A stretch of 64,000 nucleotides of DNA from Bradyrhizobium iriomotense. GTDB taxonomy: Bacteria > Pseudomonadota > Alphaproteobacteria > Rhizobiales > Xanthobacteraceae. The notes under the pieces are model-generated. The model was given only the letters and a program-made list of their open reading frames with translations. It made no database searches and was not told the DNA's origin. Below, piece by piece: positions 45,747-53,655 of this stretch; within the stretch, counting starts at the first letter, position 1; each line of letters opens with the position of its first letter. The translations under genes were made by a program, and so were the position numbers. The stretch spans positions 186,001-250,000 of the forward strand of contig NZ_BSOW01000012.1 of assembly GCF_030160715.1 (NCBI RefSeq), read 5' to 3'.

Positions 45747-46337
45747 ATGAAGATCTACGGCGATACGAACTCCGGCAACTGCCTGAAGGTGAAGTGGGTC
45801 TGCGACAGGCTCAAGCTGCCGTATCAGTGGGTCGAGATCGATACGCAGAAGGGCGAAACGCGCACGCCGCAATTCCTCGCGATGAACGGCGCCGGCCAGG
45901 TGCCGACCATCGCGTTCGACGACGGCCGCACGCTGGCGCAGTCCAACGCGATCATCCGCTATCTCGCCCGCGACAGCGACCTCATTCCGCGCGATGCGTT
46001 TGCCGCGGCCAAGATGGACGAATGGCTGTTCTGGGAGCAGTACAGTCACGAGCCCTATGTCGCGGTGTGCCGTTTCCAGATGGTCTATCTCGGCAAGGAC
46101 GTCTCCGAGCTCGACCCGGAGAAGGTCAAGCGCGGCTATGCGGCGCTTGACCGCATGGAGCAGCATCTCGCCACCAGCCGCTGCTTCGCCGGCGAGGCGA
46201 CCTCGCTGGCCGACGTCTCGCTGCTGGCCTATACCCGCCTCGCCCATCAAGGCGGTTTTGATCTGGGCCGCTATGTTGCGATCCGCCGGTGGATTGCGGA
46301 GACCGAGAGCTATCTTGCTCTTCCGCCGGCGCGCTGA
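45747..46337 (+). CDS. Glutathione S-transferase
   Basis: 196 residues from ATG at 45747. MKIYGDTNSGNCLKVKWVCD with Ser/Asn at the GSH site, NGAGQVPTIAFDD (cis-Pro), AQSNAIIRYLA; C-domain with EATSLADVSLLAYTRLA. Substrate unknown. Followed after 14 bp by a GNAT gene, so possibly co-transcribed. Confidence 0.9.
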   Translation: MKIYGDTNSGNCLKVKWVCDRLKLPYQWVEIDTQKGETRTPQFLAMNGAGQVPTIAFDDGRTLAQSNAIIRYLARDSDLIPRDAFAAAKMDEWLFWEQYSHEPYVAVCRFQMVYLGKDVSELDPEKVKRGYAALDRMEQHLATSRCFAGEATSLADVSLLAYTRLAHQGGFDLGRYVAIRRWIAETESYLALPPAR

Positions 46338-46351
46338 GCCCGGAGCCCGTC

Positions 46352-46819
46352 ATGACCGCCGATATCATCTCGATCCGCCGCGCCCGCCGCGAGGACGTTG
46401 CCGCGATCGTCGCGATGCTCGCCGACGATCATCTCGGCCGCACGCGCGAGCGCCTGGAGGAGCCGCTGCCGGAGTCCTATCTTGCGGCGTTCGATGCGGT
46501 CGACAAAAATCCCGGTCTGACGCTTGTGGTCGCGGTCGACGGCACGGGCAGGGTGGTCGGCTGTCTGCAACTTGCCATCCTGCCGGGCCTGAGCTCGCAA
46601 GGCGGTTCGCGTGGTCTCCTGGAGGACGTGCGCGTCGCCTCCGACTGCCGCAGCCGCGGCATCGGCGAGCAGCTCGTGCAATGGGCCGTCGCGGAAGCGC
46701 GGGCGAAGGGCTGCAATCTGGTCGAGTTGCTGACGCATCAGAGCCGCATCGATGCGCAACGCTTCTACAAGCGGCTCGGATTCACCGCGAGCCACGTCGG
46801 CATGACTGTCCGCTTTTGA
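46352..46819 (+). CDS. GNAT family N-acetyltransferase
   Basis: 155 residues from ATG at 46352. Acetyl-CoA loop DVRVASDCRSRGIGEQLVQW, then QSRIDAQRFYKRLGFTASHV, typical of GNAT proteins. Target unknown. Confidence 0.9.
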   Translation: MTADIISIRRARREDVAAIVAMLADDHLGRTRERLEEPLPESYLAAFDAVDKNPGLTLVVAVDGTGRVVGCLQLAILPGLSSQGGSRGLLEDVRVASDCRSRGIGEQLVQWAVAEARAKGCNLVELLTHQSRIDAQRFYKRLGFTASHVGMTVRF

Positions 46820-46977
46820 TGCACCTCTGTTCAGCCGTTGCATCGTCTGCAAAATCCGCCTGCGCATCCGTTCCGGTTAAGGGCTGATAAACTACCGGGC
46901 GTTCGTTCATGTTCGTCGGGGAACGTTCGGTGCTAGGTTGCGTCTGGACACCGGGCTCGGTCGGTTCGGGGATTTCG

Positions 46978-47184
46978 ATGACAAGCTATTCGTTGATCAA
47001 GGTCGGCAACGATTACGTTGTGCAGGCCGACGACAAATGCATTTTGAAGGTCGCGAGCCGCCGCAGAGCTGCGCAATTGATCAGCGAAGCGACGGGCTTG
47101 CTGAATGCCGCGGCCGCCGTCGAAGCTCCTGAGAAGACGGCGGAAACCGCATCACTCCACCGTGAGACGCCTAAACTTCCTTGA
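46978..47184 (+). CDS. Small hypothetical protein
   Basis: 68 residues from ATG at 46978 with GGGGA upstream: MTSYSLIKVGNDYVVQADDK, then ASRRRAAQLISEATGLLNAA and an acidic C-terminus. The strand-strand-helix pattern matches short proteins of this genus; no known function. The frame is open upstream to 46909 but lacks support. Confidence 0.65.
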   Translation: MTSYSLIKVGNDYVVQADDKCILKVASRRRAAQLISEATGLLNAAAAVEAPEKTAETASLHRETPKLP

Positions 47185-47204
47185 CGATTCTGCCCGTTTC
47201 CCGT

Positions 47205-47262
47205 ATTAGCCGCGGCGGGACACCTCCCCCCAACGGGAGGCTTACTATCTGGAAGGGTAGAT
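47205..47262 (+). ncRNA. Possible serC leader RNA
   Basis: CCTCCC (47223-47228) pairs with GGGAGG (47235-47240) over a CCCAAC loop, preceded by GCCGCGGCGGGACA, 23 bp before the serC ATG. A conserved serC RNA motif upstream of serC is known from alphaproteobacteria; position and hairpin are consistent, but I cannot check the consensus here. Confidence 0.45.
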
Positions 47263-47263
47263 C

Positions 47264-48436
47264 ATGACTGTAGCGAAGCCCGCTTCGCGGCCCCTCGTGC
47301 CGCATTTCTCCTCCGGCCCCTGTGCCAAGCGCCCCGGCTGGACCGCCCAAAATCTCAAAGACGCAGCTCTCGGCCGTTCGCATCGTGCGAAGATCGGCAA
47401 GACCAAGCTCAAGCTCGCGATCGACCTGACGCGCGAAGTGCTTGAAGTGCCGGCCGATTATCGCATCGGCATCGTTCCGGCCTCCGATACGGGCGCGGTC
47501 GAGATGGCGCTGTGGTCGCTGCTGGGCGCACGCCCCGTCACCACGCTCGCCTGGGAATCCTTCGGCGAAGGCTGGGTCAGCGACATCGTCAAGGAATTGA
47601 AGCTCAAGGACGTCACCAAGCTCAACGCGGCTTACGGTGAGATCCCGGATCTTTCCAAGGTCGATCAGAGCAGCGACGTCGTCTTCACCTGGAACGGCAC
47701 CACCTCCGGTGTGCGCGTGCCGAACGCCGACTGGATCAGCGCGACCCGCGAAGGCCTGACCATTTGCGACGCCACCTCGGCCGCGTTCGCGCAGCCGCTC
47801 GATTGGCCCAAGCTCGACGTCGTCACCTTCTCCTGGCAGAAAGCGCTCGGCGGCGAGGCCGCGCACGGCATGCTGATCCTCTCGCCCCGCGCGGTGGAAC
47901 GTCTCGAGACCTACAAGCCGGCCTGGCCGCTGCCGAAGATTTTCCGCATGACCAAGGGCGGCAAGATCAACGAAGGTATTTTCGTCGGCGAGACCATCAA
48001 CACGCCGTCGATGCTCTGCGTCGAGGACTATCTCGACGCGCTGAACTGGGCGAAGTCGATCGGCGGCCTGAAGGCGCTGATCGCGCGCGCCGACGCCAAC
48101 ACCAAGGTGCTCGCCGACTGGAAGGCGAAGACGCCGTGGATCGACTTCCTGGCGAAGGATGCGGCGATCCGCTCCAACACCTCGGTGTGCCTGAAGTTCA
48201 CCGATCCCGCGATCACCTCGCTCTCGTCCGACGCGCAGGCCGAGTTCTGCAAGAAGCTCGTCGCGCTGGTCGAGAAGGAAGGTGCGGGCTTCGACTTCGC
48301 CTACTACCGCGATGCGCCGGTAGGCCTGCGCATTTGGTGCGGTGCCACCGTCGAGGCAAAGGACGTCGAGCTTCTGACCCAGTGGATCGACTGGGCCTTT
48401 GCCGAGACCAAGGCCGCGCTGCCGAAGGCGGCGTAA
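47264..48436 (+). CDS. serC: Phosphoserine aminotransferase
   Basis: 390 residues, class V PLP enzyme. VPHFSSGPCAKRPGW at the N-terminus, IVPASDTGAVEMALWSLLGA and the PLP Lys in TFSWQKALGGEAAHG. Converts 3-phosphohydroxypyruvate to phosphoserine in serine synthesis. serA follows 147 bp later on the same strand, with a palindromic repeat between them. Confidence 0.96.
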   Translation: MTVAKPASRPLVPHFSSGPCAKRPGWTAQNLKDAALGRSHRAKIGKTKLKLAIDLTREVLEVPADYRIGIVPASDTGAVEMALWSLLGARPVTTLAWESFGEGWVSDIVKELKLKDVTKLNAAYGEIPDLSKVDQSSDVVFTWNGTTSGVRVPNADWISATREGLTICDATSAAFAQPLDWPKLDVVTFSWQKALGGEAAHGMLILSPRAVERLETYKPAWPLPKIFRMTKGGKINEGIFVGETINTPSMLCVEDYLDALNWAKSIGGLKALIARADANTKVLADWKAKTPWIDFLAKDAAIRSNTSVCLKFTDPAITSLSSDAQAEFCKKLVALVEKEGAGFDFAYYRDAPVGLRIWCGATVEAKDVELLTQWIDWAFAETKAALPKAA

Positions 48437-48457
48437 GTACCTCTACTCATGATCGTC

Positions 48458-48506
48458 ATGGCCGGGCATAAGCGCGAAGCGCGTCTTCGCAAAATGACCC
48501 GGCCAT
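48458..48506. repeat. ATGGCCGGG palindrome between serC and serA
   Basis: ATGGCCGGG (48458-48466) and CCCGGCCAT (48498-48506) with GCGCGAAGCGC inside. Same core as at 34835-34869. Confidence 0.75.
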
Positions 48507-48583
48507 CCATCAAAAGGAGATGGACCCACAGGTCAGGCCCGCGGGTGACGAACTGAATACATCCTCATCAGTGGATCACTCCC

Positions 48584-50173
48584 ATGACCAAACCGAAAGT
48601 TCTCATTTCCGACGCGCTCTCGCCCGCCGCCGTGCAGATCTTCAAGGACCGCGGCGTCGAGGTCGACTTCCAGCCCAACCTCGGCAAGGACAAGGACAAG
48701 CTGGCCGAGATCATCGGCAATTATGACGGCCTGGCGATCCGTTCGGCGACGAAGGCGACCGCCAAGATCATCGAGAAGGCGACCAACCTGAAGGTGATCG
48801 GCCGCGCCGGCATCGGCGTCGACAACGTCGAGATCCCGGCGGCCACCGCCAAGGGCATCATCGTGATGAACACGCCGTTCGGCAATTCCATCACGACCGC
48901 CGAGCACGCCGTCACCCTGATGCTGGCGCTGGCGCGCGAAATTCCGCAGGCCGACGCCTCCACCCAGTCCGGCAAGTGGGAGAAGAACCGCTTCATGGGC
49001 GTCGAGATCACCGGCAAGGTGCTCGGCGTGATCGGCTGCGGCAACATCGGCTCGATCGTCTGCGACCGCGCGCTTGGCCTGCGCATGAAGGTCGTCGCCT
49101 TCGATCCCTTCCTGTCGCCGGAGCGCGCCAAGGACATCGGCGTCGAGAAGGTCGATCTCGATGAGTTGCTCAAGCGCGCCGACTTCATCACCCTGCACAC
49201 CCCGCTCACCGAGAAGACCAAGAACATCATCGACGCGGCCGCGATCGCCAAGATGAAGAAGGGCGTGCGCCTGATCAACTGCGCCCGCGGTGGTCTGGTC
49301 GACGAGCAGGCGGTGGTGGATGCGTTGAACGCCAAGCACATTGCCGGCGCGGCCTTCGACGTCTTCGTCGAGGAGCCCGCGACCTCGAACGTGCTGTTCG
49401 GGCATCCCAACGTGATCTGCACGCCGCATCTCGGCGCCTCCACCACCGAGGCGCAGGAGAACGTCGCGCTCCAGGTCGCCGAGCAGATGTCGGACTATCT
49501 GCTCTCCGGCGCGATCTCCAACGCCATCAACTTCCCCTCGATCACCGCCGAAGAGGCGCCGAAGCTGAAGCCCTTTATCGCGCTCGCCGAGAAGCTCGGC
49601 TCCTTCGCCGGCCAGCTCACCGAGACCGGCATCTCGAAGGTCACGATCACCTATGAGGGCCATGTCGCCGAGATGAAGATCAAAGCGCTGACCTCCGCCG
49701 TGCTGTCCGGCCTGCTGCGGCCGATGCTGGGCGAGGTCAACGTGGTGTCCGCGCCTGTCGTCGCCAAGGAGCGCGGCATGGTGGTCGACGAGGTAACCCG
49801 CGCCGCGCAGAGCGACTATGAAAGCCTGATCACCGTGACGGTCGCGACGGAGCGCCAGGAGCGCTCGGTCTCCGGCACCGTCTATCACGACGGCAAGCCG
49901 CGGCTGGTCGACATCAAGGGCATCCGTGTCGATGCCGAGTTCGGCAAGTCGATGATCTACGTCACCAACGAGGACAAGCCGGGCTTCATCGGCAAGTTCG
50001 CAAGCCTGTTGGGCGATGCCAAGATCAACATCGCGACCTTCCATCTCGGCCGCGTCTCGCAGGGCGGCGACGCCATCGCGCTCGTCGAGGTCGACGGCGT
50101 GGTGCCGGCCGACGTGCTCGCCAAGGTGCAGGCGCTGCCGCAGGTCAAGCAGGCCAAGGTTCTGACGTTCTGA
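48584..50173 (+). CDS. serA: D-3-phosphoglycerate dehydrogenase
   Basis: 529 residues, the long form with an allosteric substrate-binding domain and a C-terminal ACT domain (EDKPGFIGKFASLLGDAKIN). NAD loop GVIGCGNIGSIV, catalytic Arg in NCARGGLVDE, catalytic His in TPHLGAST. First step of serine synthesis from 3-phosphoglycerate; the ACT domain is likely to sense serine. A terminator follows. Confidence 0.97.
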   Translation: MTKPKVLISDALSPAAVQIFKDRGVEVDFQPNLGKDKDKLAEIIGNYDGLAIRSATKATAKIIEKATNLKVIGRAGIGVDNVEIPAATAKGIIVMNTPFGNSITTAEHAVTLMLALAREIPQADASTQSGKWEKNRFMGVEITGKVLGVIGCGNIGSIVCDRALGLRMKVVAFDPFLSPERAKDIGVEKVDLDELLKRADFITLHTPLTEKTKNIIDAAAIAKMKKGVRLINCARGGLVDEQAVVDALNAKHIAGAAFDVFVEEPATSNVLFGHPNVICTPHLGASTTEAQENVALQVAEQMSDYLLSGAISNAINFPSITAEEAPKLKPFIALAEKLGSFAGQLTETGISKVTITYEGHVAEMKIKALTSAVLSGLLRPMLGEVNVVSAPVVAKERGMVVDEVTRAAQSDYESLITVTVATERQERSVSGTVYHDGKPRLVDIKGIRVDAEFGKSMIYVTNEDKPGFIGKFASLLGDAKINIATFHLGRVSQGGDAIALVEVDGVVPADVLAKVQALPQVKQAKVLTF

Positions 50174-50209
50174 CGATCGCAGCGTAGATATTCCGACCCG
50201 CGGAACAAG

Positions 50210-50242
50210 CGCCGCCTCCGTCTCCGGAGGCGGCGTTTTTCT
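50210..50242 (+). terminator. Rho-independent terminator of serA
   Basis: GCCGCCTCCG (50211-50220) and CGGAGGCGGC (50225-50234) over TCTC, then GTTTTTCTTT. Confidence 0.9.
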
Positions 50243-50340
50243 TTGCTCCGCGCCGCCCTTTATCTTCCCTGCGACGGCCAAGTTTGTGTACCAATGGCGC
50301 AATAACGAGCATTCCAAATCGTCCGAACAGGGAGAAAGCA

Positions 50341-51513
50341 ATGCGTGAAGCCGTCATCGTTTCCTATGCGCGCACGGGGCTGGCGAAGTCCACCCGCGGC
50401 GGATTCAATATCACCCCGCCGATGTCTCTCGCGGCCCACGCCATCCATCACGCGGTCGATCGCGCCGGCGTCGAGAAGGACTATGTCGAGGACTGCTATC
50501 TCGGCAATTGCGCGCACGGCGCGCCGAATATCGGCCGTCAGTCCGCGCTGCTCGCGGGCTTGCCGAAGACGACCGCCGGCGTGTCGGTGAACCGGTTCTG
50601 CTCCTCGGGGCTCCAGACCATCGCGATGGCGGCCAACTCGATCCGCTCCGACGGCGCCGACTGCATCGTCGCCGGCGGCGTCGAGAGCATCTCGATTCCC
50701 GGCGGCGGCTCGCCGAAGGAATCGATCGATCCGGAATTGCTGAAGGTCGCGCCCGACATCTTCATGGCGATGATCGACACCGCCGATATCGTCGCCGAGC
50801 GCTACAAGCTCAGTCGCGAATATCAGGACGAGTTCTCGCTGGAATCGCAGCGCCGCATGGCGGCCGCCCAGCAGGCGAACAAGTTCAAGGACGAGATCGT
50901 CCCGATGAAGACCAGGATGAAGGTGGTCGACAAGCAGACCAAGGCCGAGTCGATCGTCGACTATGTCGTCGATCGCGACGAGTGCAACCGGCCGGAGACC
51001 ACGATGGAAGGTCTCGCCAAGCTCGAGCCGGTCAAGGGCCCCGGCAAGTTCGTCACCGCCGGCAACGCCAGCCAGCTCTCGGATGGTGCTGCGGCCGTCG
51101 TGCTGATGGAAGCCAAGGACGCGGAGAAGCGTGGCCTTCAGCCGCTCGGTCGCTTCGTCGCCTGGGCGACCGCCGGCTGCGAGCCGGACGAGATGGGCAT
51201 CGGGCCGGTCTTCGCGATCCCGAAGCTGTTGAAGCGCACCGGCCTGAAGATCGACGACATCGATCTCTGGGAGCTCAACGAGGCCTTCGCCAGCCAGTGC
51301 CTGTATTGCCGCGACAAGCTCGGCATCGACCCCGCCAAGTACAACGTCAACGGCGGCTCGATCGCGATCGGCCATCCCTTCGGCATGACTGGCGCGCGTC
51401 TCACCGGCCATCTCCTTCAAGAAGGCGAGCGTCGCAAGGCGAAGTGGGGCGTGGTGACGATGTGTATCGGTGGCGGCCAAGGCGGCGCCGGCCTGTTCGA
51501 GATCTATAGCTGA
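50341..51513 (+). CDS. Acetyl-CoA C-acyltransferase (thiolase)
   Basis: 390 residues from ATG at 50341 (MREAVIVSYARTGLAKSTRG). Catalytic Cys in VNRFCSSGLQ, His in GHPFGMTGAR, second Cys in TMCIGGGQGG. Cleaves or forms 3-ketoacyl-CoA; length and motifs fit degradative FadA-type enzymes. The next gene is a convergent AraC regulator, about 60 bp away. Confidence 0.93.
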   Translation: MREAVIVSYARTGLAKSTRGGFNITPPMSLAAHAIHHAVDRAGVEKDYVEDCYLGNCAHGAPNIGRQSALLAGLPKTTAGVSVNRFCSSGLQTIAMAANSIRSDGADCIVAGGVESISIPGGGSPKESIDPELLKVAPDIFMAMIDTADIVAERYKLSREYQDEFSLESQRRMAAAQQANKFKDEIVPMKTRMKVVDKQTKAESIVDYVVDRDECNRPETTMEGLAKLEPVKGPGKFVTAGNASQLSDGAAAVVLMEAKDAEKRGLQPLGRFVAWATAGCEPDEMGIGPVFAIPKLLKRTGLKIDDIDLWELNEAFASQCLYCRDKLGIDPAKYNVNGGSIAIGHPFGMTGARLTGHLLQEGERRKAKWGVVTMCIGGGQGGAGLFEIYS

Positions 51514-51571
51514 GCCAAGAAGACGGCGCGCGAACGACTAAGGCATGGCGCTCCCAAGCGCCCTGCCTTTT

Positions 51572-52639
51572 TCATGCGGCTTGAGGAGCAGAACGCGCGT
51601 TGGTCGCCTGTGCACCATTCCCCGCAACAGCCCGCGGCATCTCCGGCCGCACGCCCTTGCGCCAGTCGGTGATGCTGCAGCCGAAGCGGTGACGGAACCA
51701 GCGCGCCATGGCGCTTTGGGCGGAGAAGCCGAGCTGTTCGGCGATTGCTGAAAGTTGCCGACCGGGTTCCTCGATCAACTGGATCACGAGGTCGGCGCGT
51801 TGCGCGTCGACGATCGCCGAGAAGCTGGTGCCGCACTCGGCAAGGTGGCGATGGATGGTGCGGCGGGTGCAGGCCAGATGCTCGGCCACACGCTCGACCG
51901 TGCATTGGCCGCCTGGGAGCAGCGAGCGAACGACTTCGTCGACCTTCTCGTCCCAGCTCGCAGGCCGTGTGTCGAGAGCCTCGATACGCTTGCGCAAGTA
52001 GCTCGCGACCAGGGGATGCGCGCTCGGGATTCGGCGCTCCATGTCGTGGGCTGATAGTACGATCGCGTCGGTCTCGGCGTTGAAGGTCACCGGGCAGCCG
52101 AAGAACTCGCGATAGCGCTTGCGATCGCGGGGCGGAGGATAATGAAGGTGGACCTCCAGCGGCCGCCAGTCGCTGCCGAACAACGATTGGATGATGCGGT
52201 GGACGCTGCCGAGCGCCATGTCGATGGACTGGCGCGGCGCACGCGGACGCCGTCCCCGCAGATGCATCGTGATCGTCACGATCTTCTTGTCGCGCGTGAC
52301 GTCGAGCCGCATGCCGTCGTGATGAATATGGATGAAACGCGACAGTGCCTCGATCGCATCGCCGATGGTGGCCTGCTCGCGAACGATGAGTCCGACCGGG
52401 CCGAGATTGGTCAGGCCGCCGAGCTCGGCGAGGCGCAAGCCGAAATCTTCGGCACCGGAAGCTTCTGCCGACATTTCGAGCAGGCGGCGGAGACCGGCGA
52501 CGGCGATGCGAACGTCGGGCTTCTCAAGGCAGGCCAGCGGAAGCCTGACCTTGCGCATCATCTGCTTCGGATCGAGCCCGACCGATCGGGCGACCTCCGG
52601 ATAGTAGGCAAGGCCTGCGCTGCGAATGAGATCGGTCAT
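51572..52639 (-). CDS. AraC-family regulator (OruR/ArgR-like N-domain)
   Basis: 355 residues from ATG at 52639 with AGGAA upstream. N-terminal Arabinose_bd-type domain (PEVARSVGLDPKQMMRKVRL in part) and C-terminal AraC HTH (VERVAEHLACTRRTIHRHLA, AIAEQLGFSAQSAMARWFRH). Ligand unknown. It diverges from the FixJ-like gene (204-bp gap) and converges with the thiolase gene. The open frame extends to 53557 across that neighbour, which I treat as non-coding. Confidence 0.92.
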   Translation of the reverse strand: MTDLIRSAGLAYYPEVARSVGLDPKQMMRKVRLPLACLEKPDVRIAVAGLRRLLEMSAEASGAEDFGLRLAELGGLTNLGPVGLIVREQATIGDAIEALSRFIHIHHDGMRLDVTRDKKIVTITMHLRGRRPRAPRQSIDMALGSVHRIIQSLFGSDWRPLEVHLHYPPPRDRKRYREFFGCPVTFNAETDAIVLSAHDMERRIPSAHPLVASYLRKRIEALDTRPASWDEKVDEVVRSLLPGGQCTVERVAEHLACTRRTIHRHLAECGTSFSAIVDAQRADLVIQLIEEPGRQLSAIAEQLGFSAQSAMARWFRHRFGCSITDWRKGVRPEMPRAVAGNGAQATNARSAPQAA

Positions 52640-52843
52640 GCGAACCGTTCCTGCCAGCCATTCCCGCAGATGTCCCGAAATGTAAAATTTCTGTCCCGAT
52701 CCGTCAAATCCGGGAACTGGGCTGAACATACATATCGAAAACCGAAGCACCGGCGCGGATGCCGGTTCATGACGGCGCGGCAGGGGCGATGACGCCCGTG
52801 CGCCGTCTCGGCCCATTTGACCAAGACATTGTTGAGCAGGATC

Positions 52844-53452
52844 ATGCCGGGAAACACGATTTCCAAGCGTGAGGTATTCGTCATTGATACTGACGCGTCC
52901 TCCCGTGAACAACTTTCTGTGGCGCTCGAGCAGGAGGCCTATGAGGTCGTCTGCTTCGCCGATGGTGCGTCTCTCTTGTCGGAGGCGAAGGTGCGCATGC
53001 CGGCCTGTGTCCTGCTCGAGATGCAGGCGCGAGATCAATCCGGCCTCGACGTGCTGAAGCGGCTGCGCGAGGAAAATTGCATGGCGCCGATCCTGATGAC
53101 GTCGGCCAATGGCAGCATCGCCATGGCGGTCGATGCGATCAAGAGCGGTGCGTCCGACTTCATCGAGAAGCCGTTCCGCACCCAAGAGATTGCCGGCCGG
53201 ATCGACGCCGCCATCGACGAATTCGTTCAGCCGGATTCGAGCCGGCAGCGCTGGCTCGCCGGTTGCGAGCCACTCACAGGGCGCGAGAGCGAGGTGCTGG
53301 AGCACCTCGCGGCCGGCTACACCAACAAGGAGATCGCCCGGGTGATGCGCCTCAGCGCGCGGACGGTTGAGGGTTACCGCGCCAGCATCCTGAAAAAGGC
53401 CGGAGCGAAGAACGTCACGGATATGCTTCGCCGCATCTACGGCCAAGGGTGA
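52844..53452 (+). CDS. FixJ/NarL-type response regulator with atypical receiver
   Basis: 202 residues from ATG at 52844. Receiver 11-125 with the acid pair D15/D17, T86 (ILMTSANG) and K109 (IEKPF). At the phospho-acceptor position, where FixJ has Asp54, this protein has Glu59 (VLLEMQARD). LuxR-type HTH at 145-200 (LTGRESEVLEHLAAGYTNKE, ARTVEGYRASILKKAGAKN). It may be phosphorylation-independent. No histidine kinase gene adjoins. Divergent from the AraC gene. Confidence 0.9.
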   Translation: MPGNTISKREVFVIDTDASSREQLSVALEQEAYEVVCFADGASLLSEAKVRMPACVLLEMQARDQSGLDVLKRLREENCMAPILMTSANGSIAMAVDAIKSGASDFIEKPFRTQEIAGRIDAAIDEFVQPDSSRQRWLAGCEPLTGRESEVLEHLAAGYTNKEIARVMRLSARTVEGYRASILKKAGAKNVTDMLRRIYGQG

Positions 53453-53655
53453 ATCAAGCCTGAACCAGGGCTGAAGCAAGCCAAGCGCCGGCGCGCGGCC
53501 AGATGACGCGTTCCGCGGCCACGGGCGCGCCGCGGTGCCGCCGCACGGAAACCCCAATCGAACCGGTTCCTTACCTGCTGCGTCTCACCACGATGGCGAG
53601 GCGTTTTTCGCCGCATCCGGCTGGCGATGCGGCGACATTGGCAGGAGGGAAATTC

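Noticed and set aside
51572..53557. Extended 661-codon frame that would fuse the AraC regulator to a long N-terminal part
   Set aside because: The added part is antisense to the FixJ-like gene; a good ribosome site and homology place the start at 52639.
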